Shown here: positions 50,618-57,859 of the stretch, piece by piece
How positions within the stretch are numbered: position 1 is the stretch's first letter
Layout of the letters: every line of letters begins with the position of its first letter
NCBI GenBank assembly: GCA_944322945.1
Contig: CALUQN010000009.1
Location: forward strand, 1-64,000
From: Candidatus Gastranaerophilales bacterium
Lineage (GTDB): Bacteria; Cyanobacteriota; Vampirovibrionia; Gastranaerophilales; Gastranaerophilaceae
Length of the DNA stretch: 64,000 nucleotides
Direction of reading: 5' to 3'
Translations under genes and position numbers: made by a program
The notes under the pieces: model-generated
Seen by the model: the letters and a program-made list of their open reading frames with translations, nothing else
What the model was told of the DNA's origin: nothing
Database searches by the model: none

Positions 50618-51205
50618 TTACGGAATGAAGTACTTTTTAATATCATCCAAGCCGGAATACTCACCGAAATTGCGGTTTTCATCCTGCAGTAAAGCTTTTA
50701 ACTCATCCTTTGTATATGATGTTAGGGTGATATCATCCTCTATTAGTTTACCATTATTAAATCTCTGGAGGTCATACATCGTACCGTCAGTACTTATTAA
50801 AATTTTTTCTCCATTTACAGTGATTGTTCCAACCCCATTTTTAGCGGGATGTTGTTCAAACTGATAATCTTCAAGCCCTTTGAAATACGGATTTTTAATT
50901 TCCTGAGGTCGCTGCGCGGTATCAGCCTCTGGTGATACTACTGTTACTTGTTCTGCATCAGAGTCTGGAACCGTATCCGCTTTTATTTCGTTTTGAGCAT
51001 TCTTTATGACTGTATCTAACATGCCTGAAATAGTACTAAGTTCCGTGCTTGAAAGCTTTTGGTCACCGTTTGCATCACCTAGTGTAAATATGCAATTTAA
51101 GTGATTATAAATATATTTTTTTTGTGCTGCTGACATGTTGAGTTCATTTAATTTTTGACCAATGTTATTTACAAATGTCGTAAAATTAATATCCTGAGAG
51201 CCCAT
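50618..51205 (-). CDS. Hypothetical protein with EF-hand-like loop
   Basis: A 195-aa protein without signal peptide. Near residues 43-58 DANGDQKLSSTELSTI is a fair EF-hand loop (Asp, Asn, Asp, Leu and Glu at positions 1, 3, 5, 8 and 12). The remainder contains an acidic Pro-rich linker (DTVPDSDAEQVTVVSPEADT) and a compact C-terminal half (KGLEDYQFEQHPAKNGVGTIT, GEKILISTDGTMYDLQRF). Calcium binding is plausible but unproven; family not recognised. AAAGGA lies about 9 nt before the start. Confidence 0.7.
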   Translation of the reverse strand: MGSQDINFTTFVNNIGQKLNELNMSAAQKKYIYNHLNCIFTLGDANGDQKLSSTELSTISGMLDTVIKNAQNEIKADTVPDSDAEQVTVVSPEADTAQRPQEIKNPYFKGLEDYQFEQHPAKNGVGTITVNGEKILISTDGTMYDLQRFNNGKLIEDDITLTSYTKDELKALLQDENRNFGEYSGLDDIKKYFIP

Positions 51206-51363
51206 ATTAAATATCCTTTCTATACTCTTAAAAATTCTGTACTCTTAAAATTCATATATTATTGCCTTTTCATATTATTTTTACCGTGTGTTACAAAGCT
51301 TATTAGTAGACGTCAGCTGCTCTAAGCCTTATTTTTACATTTTGTTACATTGCTAAAAATTAT

Positions 51364-51453
51364 ATAGCAAATTCCGCCAAAATTTTGCCAAACTGCCTCA
51401 TGCAGAGCGTTAGAAAAGTATCTATTTCCGGCGCAAGCCCACAGAATGATGAA
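51364..51453 (-). repeat. Dispersed terminal-inverted-repeat element, partial copy (D), reversed
   Basis: TAGCAAATTCCGCC at the left edge is the inverted terminal repeat; inside, CTGCCTCATGCAGAGCG matches the TCATACTGAGCG region and AAGCCCACAGAATGATG the distal part of copies A and B. About 90 of the usual ~127 bp remain. It stops against the stop codon of the following gene (51456-51458). Confidence 0.65.
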
Positions 51454-51455
51454 CT

Positions 51456-52016
51456 TTAGCCTAAAAATCCTTTGACAACGGCTCGCGGGGTAGCATTGCT
51501 CGTGTCCAACTGCTTGAATAAGGGTTTTGAAGCATCACCTCTGAACCCTTGCACAACAATCCTTTCTTTGGCTTTCAAGTCATCTTTTGCCTGTAGTTGT
51601 ATGGAAGTATTTTGCTGTACAGTCTGTGTGTTCGTATCATTTGGGCGAAATCCGCTTACTTTAATGCGATTTTTCTGATTATCATGAACAATATGTCTTG
51701 TTATTCTGGTAGTACTAAAATTGGGGAAAAATTTTACCCCGCCTCTGTTAATTTTGCTGGGCATAGGCTTGACAATTGTACCTTGAAATTCATTATAATG
51801 AGGGTTAAATCCTTTAATTACAGGCCTTTGATTAGCTTGATTCAGTCGCGCCAGTCGCATAAAATGTGATGACGGCTCGATATTTCTTCCGCTAAAACCT
51901 TCTACAATAAAACGCCTTTGTCCGTTTCCTTTTGATGCAATTGTCCTGCCAAAGGTTTTTATAGGTAAACGTCTTGTACTTTTTTTTATCACCCCAAAGA
52001 GTATTTTCCCCAGCAT
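51456..52016 (-). CDS. Small basic protein with five R-x-V-V-x-G-F motifs, function unknown
   Basis: A 186-aa basic protein from ATG 52016 (MLGKILFGVIKK), with AAAGGGG five nt upstream; an upstream TTG/ATG option lacks a ribosome site. It has no signal peptide. Five spaced copies of a short motif end with GF followed by Ser/Asn/Arg/Leu: RRFIVEGFSG (34-43), RPVIKGFNP (64-72), RIKVSGFRP (117-125), RIVVQGFRG (152-160) and RAVVKGFLG (178-186). Spacing is about 30, 53, 35 and 26 residues, and linkers are polar and likely disordered. I recognise no family. Repeated short motifs suggest a multivalent binder of one partner. Confidence 0.7.
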   Translation of the reverse strand: MLGKILFGVIKKSTRRLPIKTFGRTIASKGNGQRRFIVEGFSGRNIEPSSHFMRLARLNQANQRPVIKGFNPHYNEFQGTIVKPMPSKINRGGVKFFPNFSTTRITRHIVHDNQKNRIKVSGFRPNDTNTQTVQQNTSIQLQAKDDLKAKERIVVQGFRGDASKPLFKQLDTSNATPRAVVKGFLG

Positions 52017-52120
52017 TATATCCCCTTTTACTTTCTTCTTTGTATCCTTATATATAATTAAAAACATTTTTAAATAAAAAATTGCTAAACTGCCAGTAAA
52101 AGTATCATTTACATACCTAT

Positions 52121-52149
52121 TTGAACACAACTATTTTCTGTGCTAAAGT
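52121..52149 (+). promoter_or_regulatory. Predicted promoter of ilvB (leaderless type)
   Basis: TTGAAC (52121-52126), 17-nt spacer, TAAAGT (52144-52149), then TCATTT and the ATG at 52156. There is no ribosome site. Confidence 0.55.
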
Positions 52150-52155
52150 TCATTT

Positions 52156-53793
52156 ATGCAAACCAGTGAAAAAAATAATACTGAACTAAAAATTTTATCA
52201 GCACCGGAAATTATAATCAACCACCTGAAAAAGCAGGATGTTGATGTGATTTTTGGCTATCCGGGAAGTGTTGTGCTCGGCATTTATGATGAACTATACA
52301 GACAAAATGAAATAAAACATATTTTGGTCAGACACGAGCAGGCAGCAGTGCACGCAGCAGAAGGTTATGCCAGAGCTGCCGGCAAATGCGGTGTAGTCCT
52401 TGTGACATCCGGCCCCGGGGTCACAAATACTATAACTGGACTTTTAGACGCTTATATGGACGGAGTTCCGCTAGTGGTTATCGCTGGTCAGGTGCACTCA
52501 GAACTTCTCGGGCGGGATGCGTTTCAGGAAGCTGATATTTGCGCAATGACTAAAACCTGTACAAAAGCTAATTTCCAGATAAAATCAACGGATGAACTGG
52601 AGTTTGTGCTTGTCAAAGCCTTTCAAATCGCAATGAGCGGTAAAAAAGGTCCTGTGCTCATTGATATTACAAAAGATACGCTGGACAGCGGTGCTGTTTA
52701 TCAGAATGCTGACCCGATAAAATTAACTACATCACCATTGAGCGGAGATTGCAGCGGAGTTTTGTCTGAAATAACCTCCGCAAAACGTCCGGTAATTGTC
52801 GCAGGAGGCGGAGTTATCCAATCAGGCGCAGCAGAAGAAGTGTTTGAGTTTTCAAAACTTTTTGATATACCTGTTGTTACAACTATGATGGGGCTCGGAA
52901 GTTTTCCTAAAAACGATGAACATTATTTGGGGATGCTCGGAATTTACGGAGACTACTCTGCAAACAGGATTTTGAGAGAAAGTGATTTGATTTTTTCTAT
53001 TGGCGCAAGATTTAATGACAGGATTACCTGCTACTTTGATGAGAATCCTATCCGGGCAAAATTTATCCAGCTGGATATTAATGGTGAAGAATTTTCACGT
53101 AATATCAAAGCATATAAAACATTGCTCGGTGATGCCAAAGAATTTTTACGACTTATGCTGAAAATTGCGGTACCGCAAAAACACAGTGATTGGATGTCAA
53201 CAGCAAAAAGTTTGAAATCGTGCAATCAGCCGCATCGAAAAATTTCAGATAAATTACATACCTTTGAAATTATTCAGGCGCTGGACGATTATACCCGCGG
53301 TAAAAGTATGATTTTTACAACAGAAGTCGGTCAGCATCAAATTTTTGCAGCACAAGAACTTACACTTAACAATTCAAGAAAACTAATTGCCTCCTGCGGA
53401 GCCGGCACTATGGGATTTGGACTGCCGGCAGCAATCGGTGCTGCTATTGCGCAGCCTGACGCGACTGTCGTATGTATTGCCGGCGACGGTTCTTTACAAA
53501 TGAATATTCAGGAACTTGCAACCTGTGCGGATTTAGGGCTTCCGGTTAAAATATTCATTATGAATAACGGTTATCTCGGTATGGTGCGGCAGCTTCAGGA
53601 AAAGAGGTTTGACGGCAGGTATTCTGAAACCGCAATATCAAACCCTGATTTTCTGAAACTCGCGGAAAGTTACGGGCTAAAAGCGCTGCGTATAACTCAA
53701 AAAAATGAACTAAAAAAAGCATTTGATTTTGCATTCAATACTAAAGGAACAGTGCTGGTTGATTTTCAGATTGAGCCTATGGAAACAGTTTAA
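52156..53793 (+). CDS. ilvB: Acetolactate synthase large subunit
   Basis: A thiamine-diphosphate/FAD enzyme that joins two pyruvates (or pyruvate and 2-oxobutyrate) in branched-chain amino acid synthesis. The 545-aa protein has the catalytic Glu in RHEQAAVHAAEGYARA near residue 60, the middle Rossmann domain and the TDP-binding end VVCIAGDGSLQMNIQEL and IFIMNNGYLGMVRQ. The MVRQLQE segment and FAD region favour the anabolic AHAS over catabolic AlsS. No small regulatory subunit ilvN follows, and it stands alone. A -10 box ends 6 nt before ATG. Confidence 0.9.
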   Translation: MQTSEKNNTELKILSAPEIIINHLKKQDVDVIFGYPGSVVLGIYDELYRQNEIKHILVRHEQAAVHAAEGYARAAGKCGVVLVTSGPGVTNTITGLLDAYMDGVPLVVIAGQVHSELLGRDAFQEADICAMTKTCTKANFQIKSTDELEFVLVKAFQIAMSGKKGPVLIDITKDTLDSGAVYQNADPIKLTTSPLSGDCSGVLSEITSAKRPVIVAGGGVIQSGAAEEVFEFSKLFDIPVVTTMMGLGSFPKNDEHYLGMLGIYGDYSANRILRESDLIFSIGARFNDRITCYFDENPIRAKFIQLDINGEEFSRNIKAYKTLLGDAKEFLRLMLKIAVPQKHSDWMSTAKSLKSCNQPHRKISDKLHTFEIIQALDDYTRGKSMIFTTEVGQHQIFAAQELTLNNSRKLIASCGAGTMGFGLPAAIGAAIAQPDATVVCIAGDGSLQMNIQELATCADLGLPVKIFIMNNGYLGMVRQLQEKRFDGRYSETAISNPDFLKLAESYGLKALRITQKNELKKAFDFAFNTKGTVLVDFQIEPMETV

Positions 53794-53810
53794 GGAAGTT
53801 TTAACAGAGG

Positions 53811-54401
53811 CTAATCCATCTGGTCGTAAACACGCTTGATTTCCTGAATATCCTGCCACATAAGCCATTTGGGGCTGCCTTTTTCTCGCGAATCGTTTCT
53901 CAAAAGATATGATGGATGAAAAATCGGCATCATCTTTGAAAAATACGGTCCCTCAAACCATTTCCCGCGAAGTTTTGTAATTCCGAGAGTTGTATCCATC
54001 AAAGATGCAACTGCAACCCTGCCGCACAAAAGAATTATGCGAGGTTTTAGAATTTCAATTTGGGCATCCAGATATTCTTTGCAAGCGGCTTTTTCTTCCG
54101 GCAGCGGGTCTCGGTTATCCGGCGGGCGGCATTTCAGGGTGTTGCAGATGTAGACATCCTTTTGCCTGGAAAGTCCGACTGATGCAAAAATCTTATCCAA
54201 AAGCTGACCGGCTTTCCCAACAAAAGGCTCTCCCTGCATATCTTCATAATATCCCGGAGCTTCGCCGATGAGCATCAATTTAGAGTTTGGAACTCCGCCG
54301 GAAAATACGATATTGTGACGAGTTTTGCAAAGTCCGCATTTCTGACAGGATAAGCATTTTTGTTTTAAAATTTCCAGTTGTGCAGGTATGGTCAGCGTCA
54401 T
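53811..54401 (-). CDS. Uracil-DNA glycosylase family 4 (iron-sulphur type)
   Basis: Excises uracil from DNA in base-excision repair. The 196-aa protein has an N-terminal cysteine pair (CQKCGLC, residues 19-25), CNTLKC near 85-90 and the family-4 motifs: GEAPGYYED (water-activating loop, residues 47-55), PFVGKAGQLLD and FHPSYLLR near the C-terminus. The cysteines fit the [4Fe-4S] site of this family. AAGGG lies 7 nt before ATG. It lies convergent to ilvB (17 nt between the stops). Confidence 0.92.
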   Translation of the reverse strand: MTLTIPAQLEILKQKCLSCQKCGLCKTRHNIVFSGGVPNSKLMLIGEAPGYYEDMQGEPFVGKAGQLLDKIFASVGLSRQKDVYICNTLKCRPPDNRDPLPEEKAACKEYLDAQIEILKPRIILLCGRVAVASLMDTTLGITKLRGKWFEGPYFSKMMPIFHPSYLLRNDSREKGSPKWLMWQDIQEIKRVYDQMD

Positions 54402-54446
54402 TCTATTCCCTTAAACAGTTCAGCCTTTATATTTAATCCTAAAATT

Positions 54447-55109
54447 TTAATACCCATATTGTTCGTGGGCATTCAAATACTCTCGCACTGTATTCAATGA
54501 TGCCTGGACTATTCGTGTTACCCTGGATGATGACAGACCAACCTGTTTAGCGATATCTTTTACCTGCATATTTCTGTAAAATCGATATTCAACTACCGTT
54601 CTTTCCTTTGGCGGCAGTTTGGAAATGGCTTCTCTAATCATTCGTCCCATTTCGCTGATTTCTGCTTTTTCGTCAGGCAGTGCATGTGTGTCCTTTACAA
54701 AATCAAACGGAGAATCATTGTCGCTTGCTGCCGCTGCCAGCCCGTCTATGGATAATATCGTTTCGTAAATTGCTTCACGAACTTTTGCTTTTTGCATATC
54801 CATTCCTTCGACTGCTTCTTCGTCATCGTATTCAGTCTCGGATTTATGTTTTAGTGAATACCATTTATATCGGATACGTAATTCGTTTCTGATTGCCCAT
54901 CTGACTGCGGTTGCGATATATGCAGCATTATAACGTTCAAGCTGTTCAGGGGTTTTGTTTTTAATGAGAACCTGTACTGCGATTATGCCGATAGAAAGAA
55001 GTTCTTCGTATTCGACCATGTGTGAAGGAATACGCCGATGCTCAACTTTTGCGACCCTTTGTACTATATCTATGTATTCTTTTAGCTTGTTTTTGTCCTG
55101 CATAATCAT
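54447..55109 (-). CDS. FliA-like flagellar sigma factor (sigma-28 type)
   Basis: A 220-aa sigma-70 family protein of the group 3 type. Regions 2 (YEELLSIGIIAVQVL... RYNAAYIATAVRWAIRNELR), 3 (partly) and 4 (SKLPPKERTVVEYRFYRNMQVKDIAKQVGLSSSRVTRIV) are present. FliA also has three regions of this size, and the gene overlaps flhB by one base (TAATG), which favours a flagellar role. Two ATGs (55109, 55103) are possible; the first is used in the overlap. No anti-sigma factor flgM is visible. SigB/SigF-type stress sigma factors are an alternative. Confidence 0.8.
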   Translation of the reverse strand: MIMQDKNKLKEYIDIVQRVAKVEHRRIPSHMVEYEELLSIGIIAVQVLIKNKTPEQLERYNAAYIATAVRWAIRNELRIRYKWYSLKHKSETEYDDEEAVEGMDMQKAKVREAIYETILSIDGLAAAASDNDSPFDFVKDTHALPDEKAEISEMGRMIREAISKLPPKERTVVEYRFYRNMQVKDIAKQVGLSSSRVTRIVQASLNTVREYLNAHEQYGY

Positions 55110-56209
55110 TATTGTTTAGTGTGTTTAGGCTCTCTTACTATTCTACCCTGATTAGTCTTATTTTTCAAGTTGTAAACAAAAAGTAAAATTTCAGCTATAG
55201 CTTTGTACAGTTCCGGCGGAATTTGCTGGTTGATATCTACCATTTTAAACAATGCTCTTGCTACCGGTGCGTTTTCTATAACCGGAACATTATGTTCCTT
55301 TGCTATTCCTATAATTTTTTTTGCAATAAGCTCTGTTCCTTTTGCTATAAGCATAGGAGACGCCATTTCTTCTGCAACATACTTCAATGCGCAGGCAATG
55401 TGAGTCGGATTGGTCACGACAAAGTCAGCGTCCGGTACACTGTCCATCATACCTTGCTGAAGCATTTGCATACGTCGTTGTCGCAGTGCAGCCTTTACGT
55501 TTGGATCACCTTCCGTGTTTTTGTATTCATCCTTTATCTCTTTAAATGACATTTTTTGGTCTTTTAAAAATTTCCATTTTGTTACACCGTAATCTGCCGC
55601 CGCTATTATTAAAAACGCTATACATGCCTGAAATACGAACTCCGTTACAAGCTTTCCAAACTCTATCATGACCGCAAAATTGTTATCTATCGCAGCCAGC
55701 ATCAGTATGCTTTCGATATGTTTTTTATAAACATTCCAGCCTATGATGCCAAGAATCAGAACTTTCATTATGTTTTTAAACAACTCAAAAAGTGTTTTAA
55801 TAGACATAATATTCTTGAAATACTTTGTCGGGTTTAGTTTATCCAGTTTAGGGACAAGCGGTGCTGTCGCAACAAGAGGCCCAACCTGTATAAAATCCGC
55901 CATTACTGCTACAAACCACGCCAATGCAAGAATCGGGCCGATGATAAAAACCGCTGTCTTTATTGTAATTGTCAAAATATAGGTCAAACCGATTGTATCA
56001 AGATGCTGGTTTGGAATTTGTTCATACAAGAGCACAAATATCTGTGAAATTTGCTGCCAGATAAAAGGCGCCAGTCCGAATATTGCAGAAAATAAAATAA
56101 GCAGCGAAAGTGCTGTTGAAAAGTCTTTAGACTTAACAACCTGACCTTCTTTTCTGGCTTGTTCCAGTTTGCGCGGGGTCGCATCAAACTGCTTATCTTC
56201 ATCACCCAT
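55109..56209 (-). CDS. flhB: Flagellar type III export protein FlhB
   Basis: Inner-membrane switch of the flagellar export gate. The 366-aa protein has four membrane spans (about 33-55, 85-110, 140-165 and 185-208), an N-terminal DKQFDATPRKLEQARKEG and the C-terminal cytosolic domain with the self-cleavage site NPTH (VVTNPTHIACALKY, near residue 268) followed by PVIENAPVARALF. This fits FlhB better than the injectisome homologue EscU/YscU because the region before NPTH is basic and long. AAGGA lies 14 nt before ATG. Only the sigma factor gene accompanies it; other flagellar genes must be elsewhere. Confidence 0.9.
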   Translation of the reverse strand: MGDEDKQFDATPRKLEQARKEGQVVKSKDFSTALSLLILFSAIFGLAPFIWQQISQIFVLLYEQIPNQHLDTIGLTYILTITIKTAVFIIGPILALAWFVAVMADFIQVGPLVATAPLVPKLDKLNPTKYFKNIMSIKTLFELFKNIMKVLILGIIGWNVYKKHIESILMLAAIDNNFAVMIEFGKLVTEFVFQACIAFLIIAAADYGVTKWKFLKDQKMSFKEIKDEYKNTEGDPNVKAALRQRRMQMLQQGMMDSVPDADFVVTNPTHIACALKYVAEEMASPMLIAKGTELIAKKIIGIAKEHNVPVIENAPVARALFKMVDINQQIPPELYKAIAEILLFVYNLKNKTNQGRIVREPKHTKQ

Positions 56210-56253
56210 TGGCTTGCTTTAATTCCTTTCTGAAAATATTATATCATACCGGA

Positions 56254-56907
56254 TTATTCAGTAACTATCTTGACGCCCGAACTTGTTCCGATTCTGTCAG
56301 CTCCGGATTCAAGCATTTTTATGGCATCAGTTCTGCTTCTGACTCCGCCGGAGGCTTTGACTTTCAACCCGTACGGGGAAACTGTTTTATACATAAGTTC
56401 CACATCTTCAGGTTTTGCGCCAACCCCGTTTTTGACAAATCCTGTGGAGGTCTTTACGTAGTCTGCCTTTGCTTCTACGCATAATTCACAGGCTTTTTTT
56501 ATCTCATCTTGAGTCAGCAAATCAGTTTCCAAAATTACTTTTAGCGGCTTTTCTCCGCACGCTTCTTTTACTTTTTTAATGTCATTTACTACAAAATCAA
56601 AATTTTTGTTTTTTAATTCCGTTACATTAAGAACCATATCAAGTTCGTCAGCGCCGTCTTTTACTGCCTGTGATGCCTCAAATGCTTTTACATCGCTTCT
56701 ATTTGCACCCAGCGGAAAACCAATGACGGTTACAACCTTCACTCCGGTATCTTTCAGATAATCTTTTGCCATTGATACATAGCACGGATTTATACAAACT
56801 CCTGCAAATTCATATTCTTTAGCTTCTTCAAAAAGTTTTATAAAATCATCTTGTACTGCATCCTGCTTTAATAGTGTATGTTCAATGTATCTGTTAAGAT
56901 TTGCCAT
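56254..56907 (-). CDS. deoC: 2-deoxyribose-5-phosphate aldolase
   Basis: Cleaves deoxyribose-5-phosphate to acetaldehyde and glyceraldehyde-3-phosphate, for deoxynucleoside catabolism. The start is ATG 56907 (MANLNRYIEHTLLK), with GAGG eight nt upstream. The 217-aa barrel shows VTVIGFPLGA, DELDMVLNV, YVKTSTGF (Schiff-base Lys in VKTST) and KASGGVRS. It is monocistronic or follows metF with a 16-nt gap. Related HMG-CoA-independent aldolases are the only alternatives. Confidence 0.94.
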   Translation of the reverse strand: MANLNRYIEHTLLKQDAVQDDFIKLFEEAKEYEFAGVCINPCYVSMAKDYLKDTGVKVVTVIGFPLGANRSDVKAFEASQAVKDGADELDMVLNVTELKNKNFDFVVNDIKKVKEACGEKPLKVILETDLLTQDEIKKACELCVEAKADYVKTSTGFVKNGVGAKPEDVELMYKTVSPYGLKVKASGGVRSRTDAIKMLESGADRIGTSSGVKIVTE

Positions 56908-56923
56908 AACTCTCACCTCTTTC

Positions 56924-57787
56924 TTATAAGTTATTGTTCAGAATTTTTGTTGCGGCATCAGATTTGTTCAGAGTATAAAAATGAATGCCGTCGACATTAT
57001 TTTTTATTAAATCACAGTATTGATTTGATGCAAACTCTATACCGATTTTTTTTATATCGTCGCTGCAGTCTGCAAATCTTTCAAGTCCTGACATAAGTTT
57101 CTGTGGTATTTTAACTTTAATAACGGATAGAATCCGTTCAGCTTGTTTTAGAGAAACTATAGGCATAATGCCCGCTGCAACGGGTATTTTTATGCCTGCA
57201 GACCGAACTCTTTCAACAAAGTTATAAAATTTTTCATTTTCGAAAAATAATTGCGTAAAAATTACATCAGCACCGGCATCAACTTTCTTTTTTAAATTTT
57301 CAATATCTGTTTTCAAATCAGGGCTTTCAATATGTCCTTCAGGATAACCTGCAACCGCAATTGAAAAATCTGACTTTGACCTGACATAGCTGACCAGTTC
57401 ATTTGCGTGTTTGAAGTCTTGAAAACAAGAAGTTGTATCAGCCGGAACATCACCACGCAGCGCCAGAATATTTTTAATTCCCGCATTTGTTAATGTCTCC
57501 AGTCTTGTATCAACATCGTGCCTGCTGGAACAAATACAGGTAAAATGAGGCATGACATTTAGCTCAAACTTTGAATTGATTATTTTTGTCAGTTCTTCGC
57601 TTTTGTGGCGGGTGGAGCCTCCTGCACCATAGGTGACAGAAACCAGTCCGGGATTATATTTTTTTAAAAGAGAAATTTCATTTAAGAGCGCCGCTGTTTT
57701 TTGACCGTCATCATCATCTTTAGGCGGGAAAAATTCAAATGATATGACGGGAGAATTCTCTTTGTTATAGATTTCTCTTAATTTCAT
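56924..57787 (-). CDS. metF: Methylenetetrahydrofolate reductase
   Basis: Makes 5-methyl-THF, the methyl donor for methionine synthesis, using a flavin. The 287-aa protein has PVISFEFFPPKDDD at residues 12-26, VTYGAGGSTRHKS near 52-65, CICSSRHD and ALRGDVPADT in the middle and VDAGADVIFTQLFFE near 182. These are the FAD- and folate-binding signatures. No ribosome site is present; TATAAT ends 6 nt before the ATG, with an extended TGG. Pairing with the SAM-salvage gene mtnP at 1848 is only functional, not positional. Confidence 0.93.
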   Translation of the reverse strand: MKLREIYNKENSPVISFEFFPPKDDDDGQKTAALLNEISLLKKYNPGLVSVTYGAGGSTRHKSEELTKIINSKFELNVMPHFTCICSSRHDVDTRLETLTNAGIKNILALRGDVPADTTSCFQDFKHANELVSYVRSKSDFSIAVAGYPEGHIESPDLKTDIENLKKKVDAGADVIFTQLFFENEKFYNFVERVRSAGIKIPVAAGIMPIVSLKQAERILSVIKVKIPQKLMSGLERFADCSDDIKKIGIEFASNQYCDLIKNNVDGIHFYTLNKSDAATKILNNNL

Positions 57788-57793
57788 ATTTGA

Positions 57794-57802
57794 ATTATAC
57801 CA
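57794..57802 (-). promoter_or_regulatory. Predicted extended -10 box, leaderless start of metF
   Basis: TGG-TATAAT on the minus strand (57802-57794), then TCAAAT and the ATG at 57787. The -35 position has no clear hexamer; the extended -10 may compensate. No riboswitch-like structure lies upstream. Confidence 0.55.
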
Positions 57803-57827
57803 TGCAAAAGAATTTTCACCTCATTTT

Positions 57828-57852
57828 AAAAGCGGTCTTTTGAACCGCTTTT
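57828..57852 (-). terminator. Terminator of the phosphohexomutase gene
   Basis: AAAAGCGGT and ACCGCTTTT form a 9-bp stem with loop cttttga. It lies just past the stop (57860) of the minus-strand gene, and a U-run is supplied by the stem end. Confidence 0.75.
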
Positions 57853-57859
57853 TCTTTTC

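Noticed and set aside
56924-57802. SAM or folate riboswitch before metF
   Set aside because: The start codon lies 6 nt after the -10 box, so there is no leader in which a riboswitch could form.
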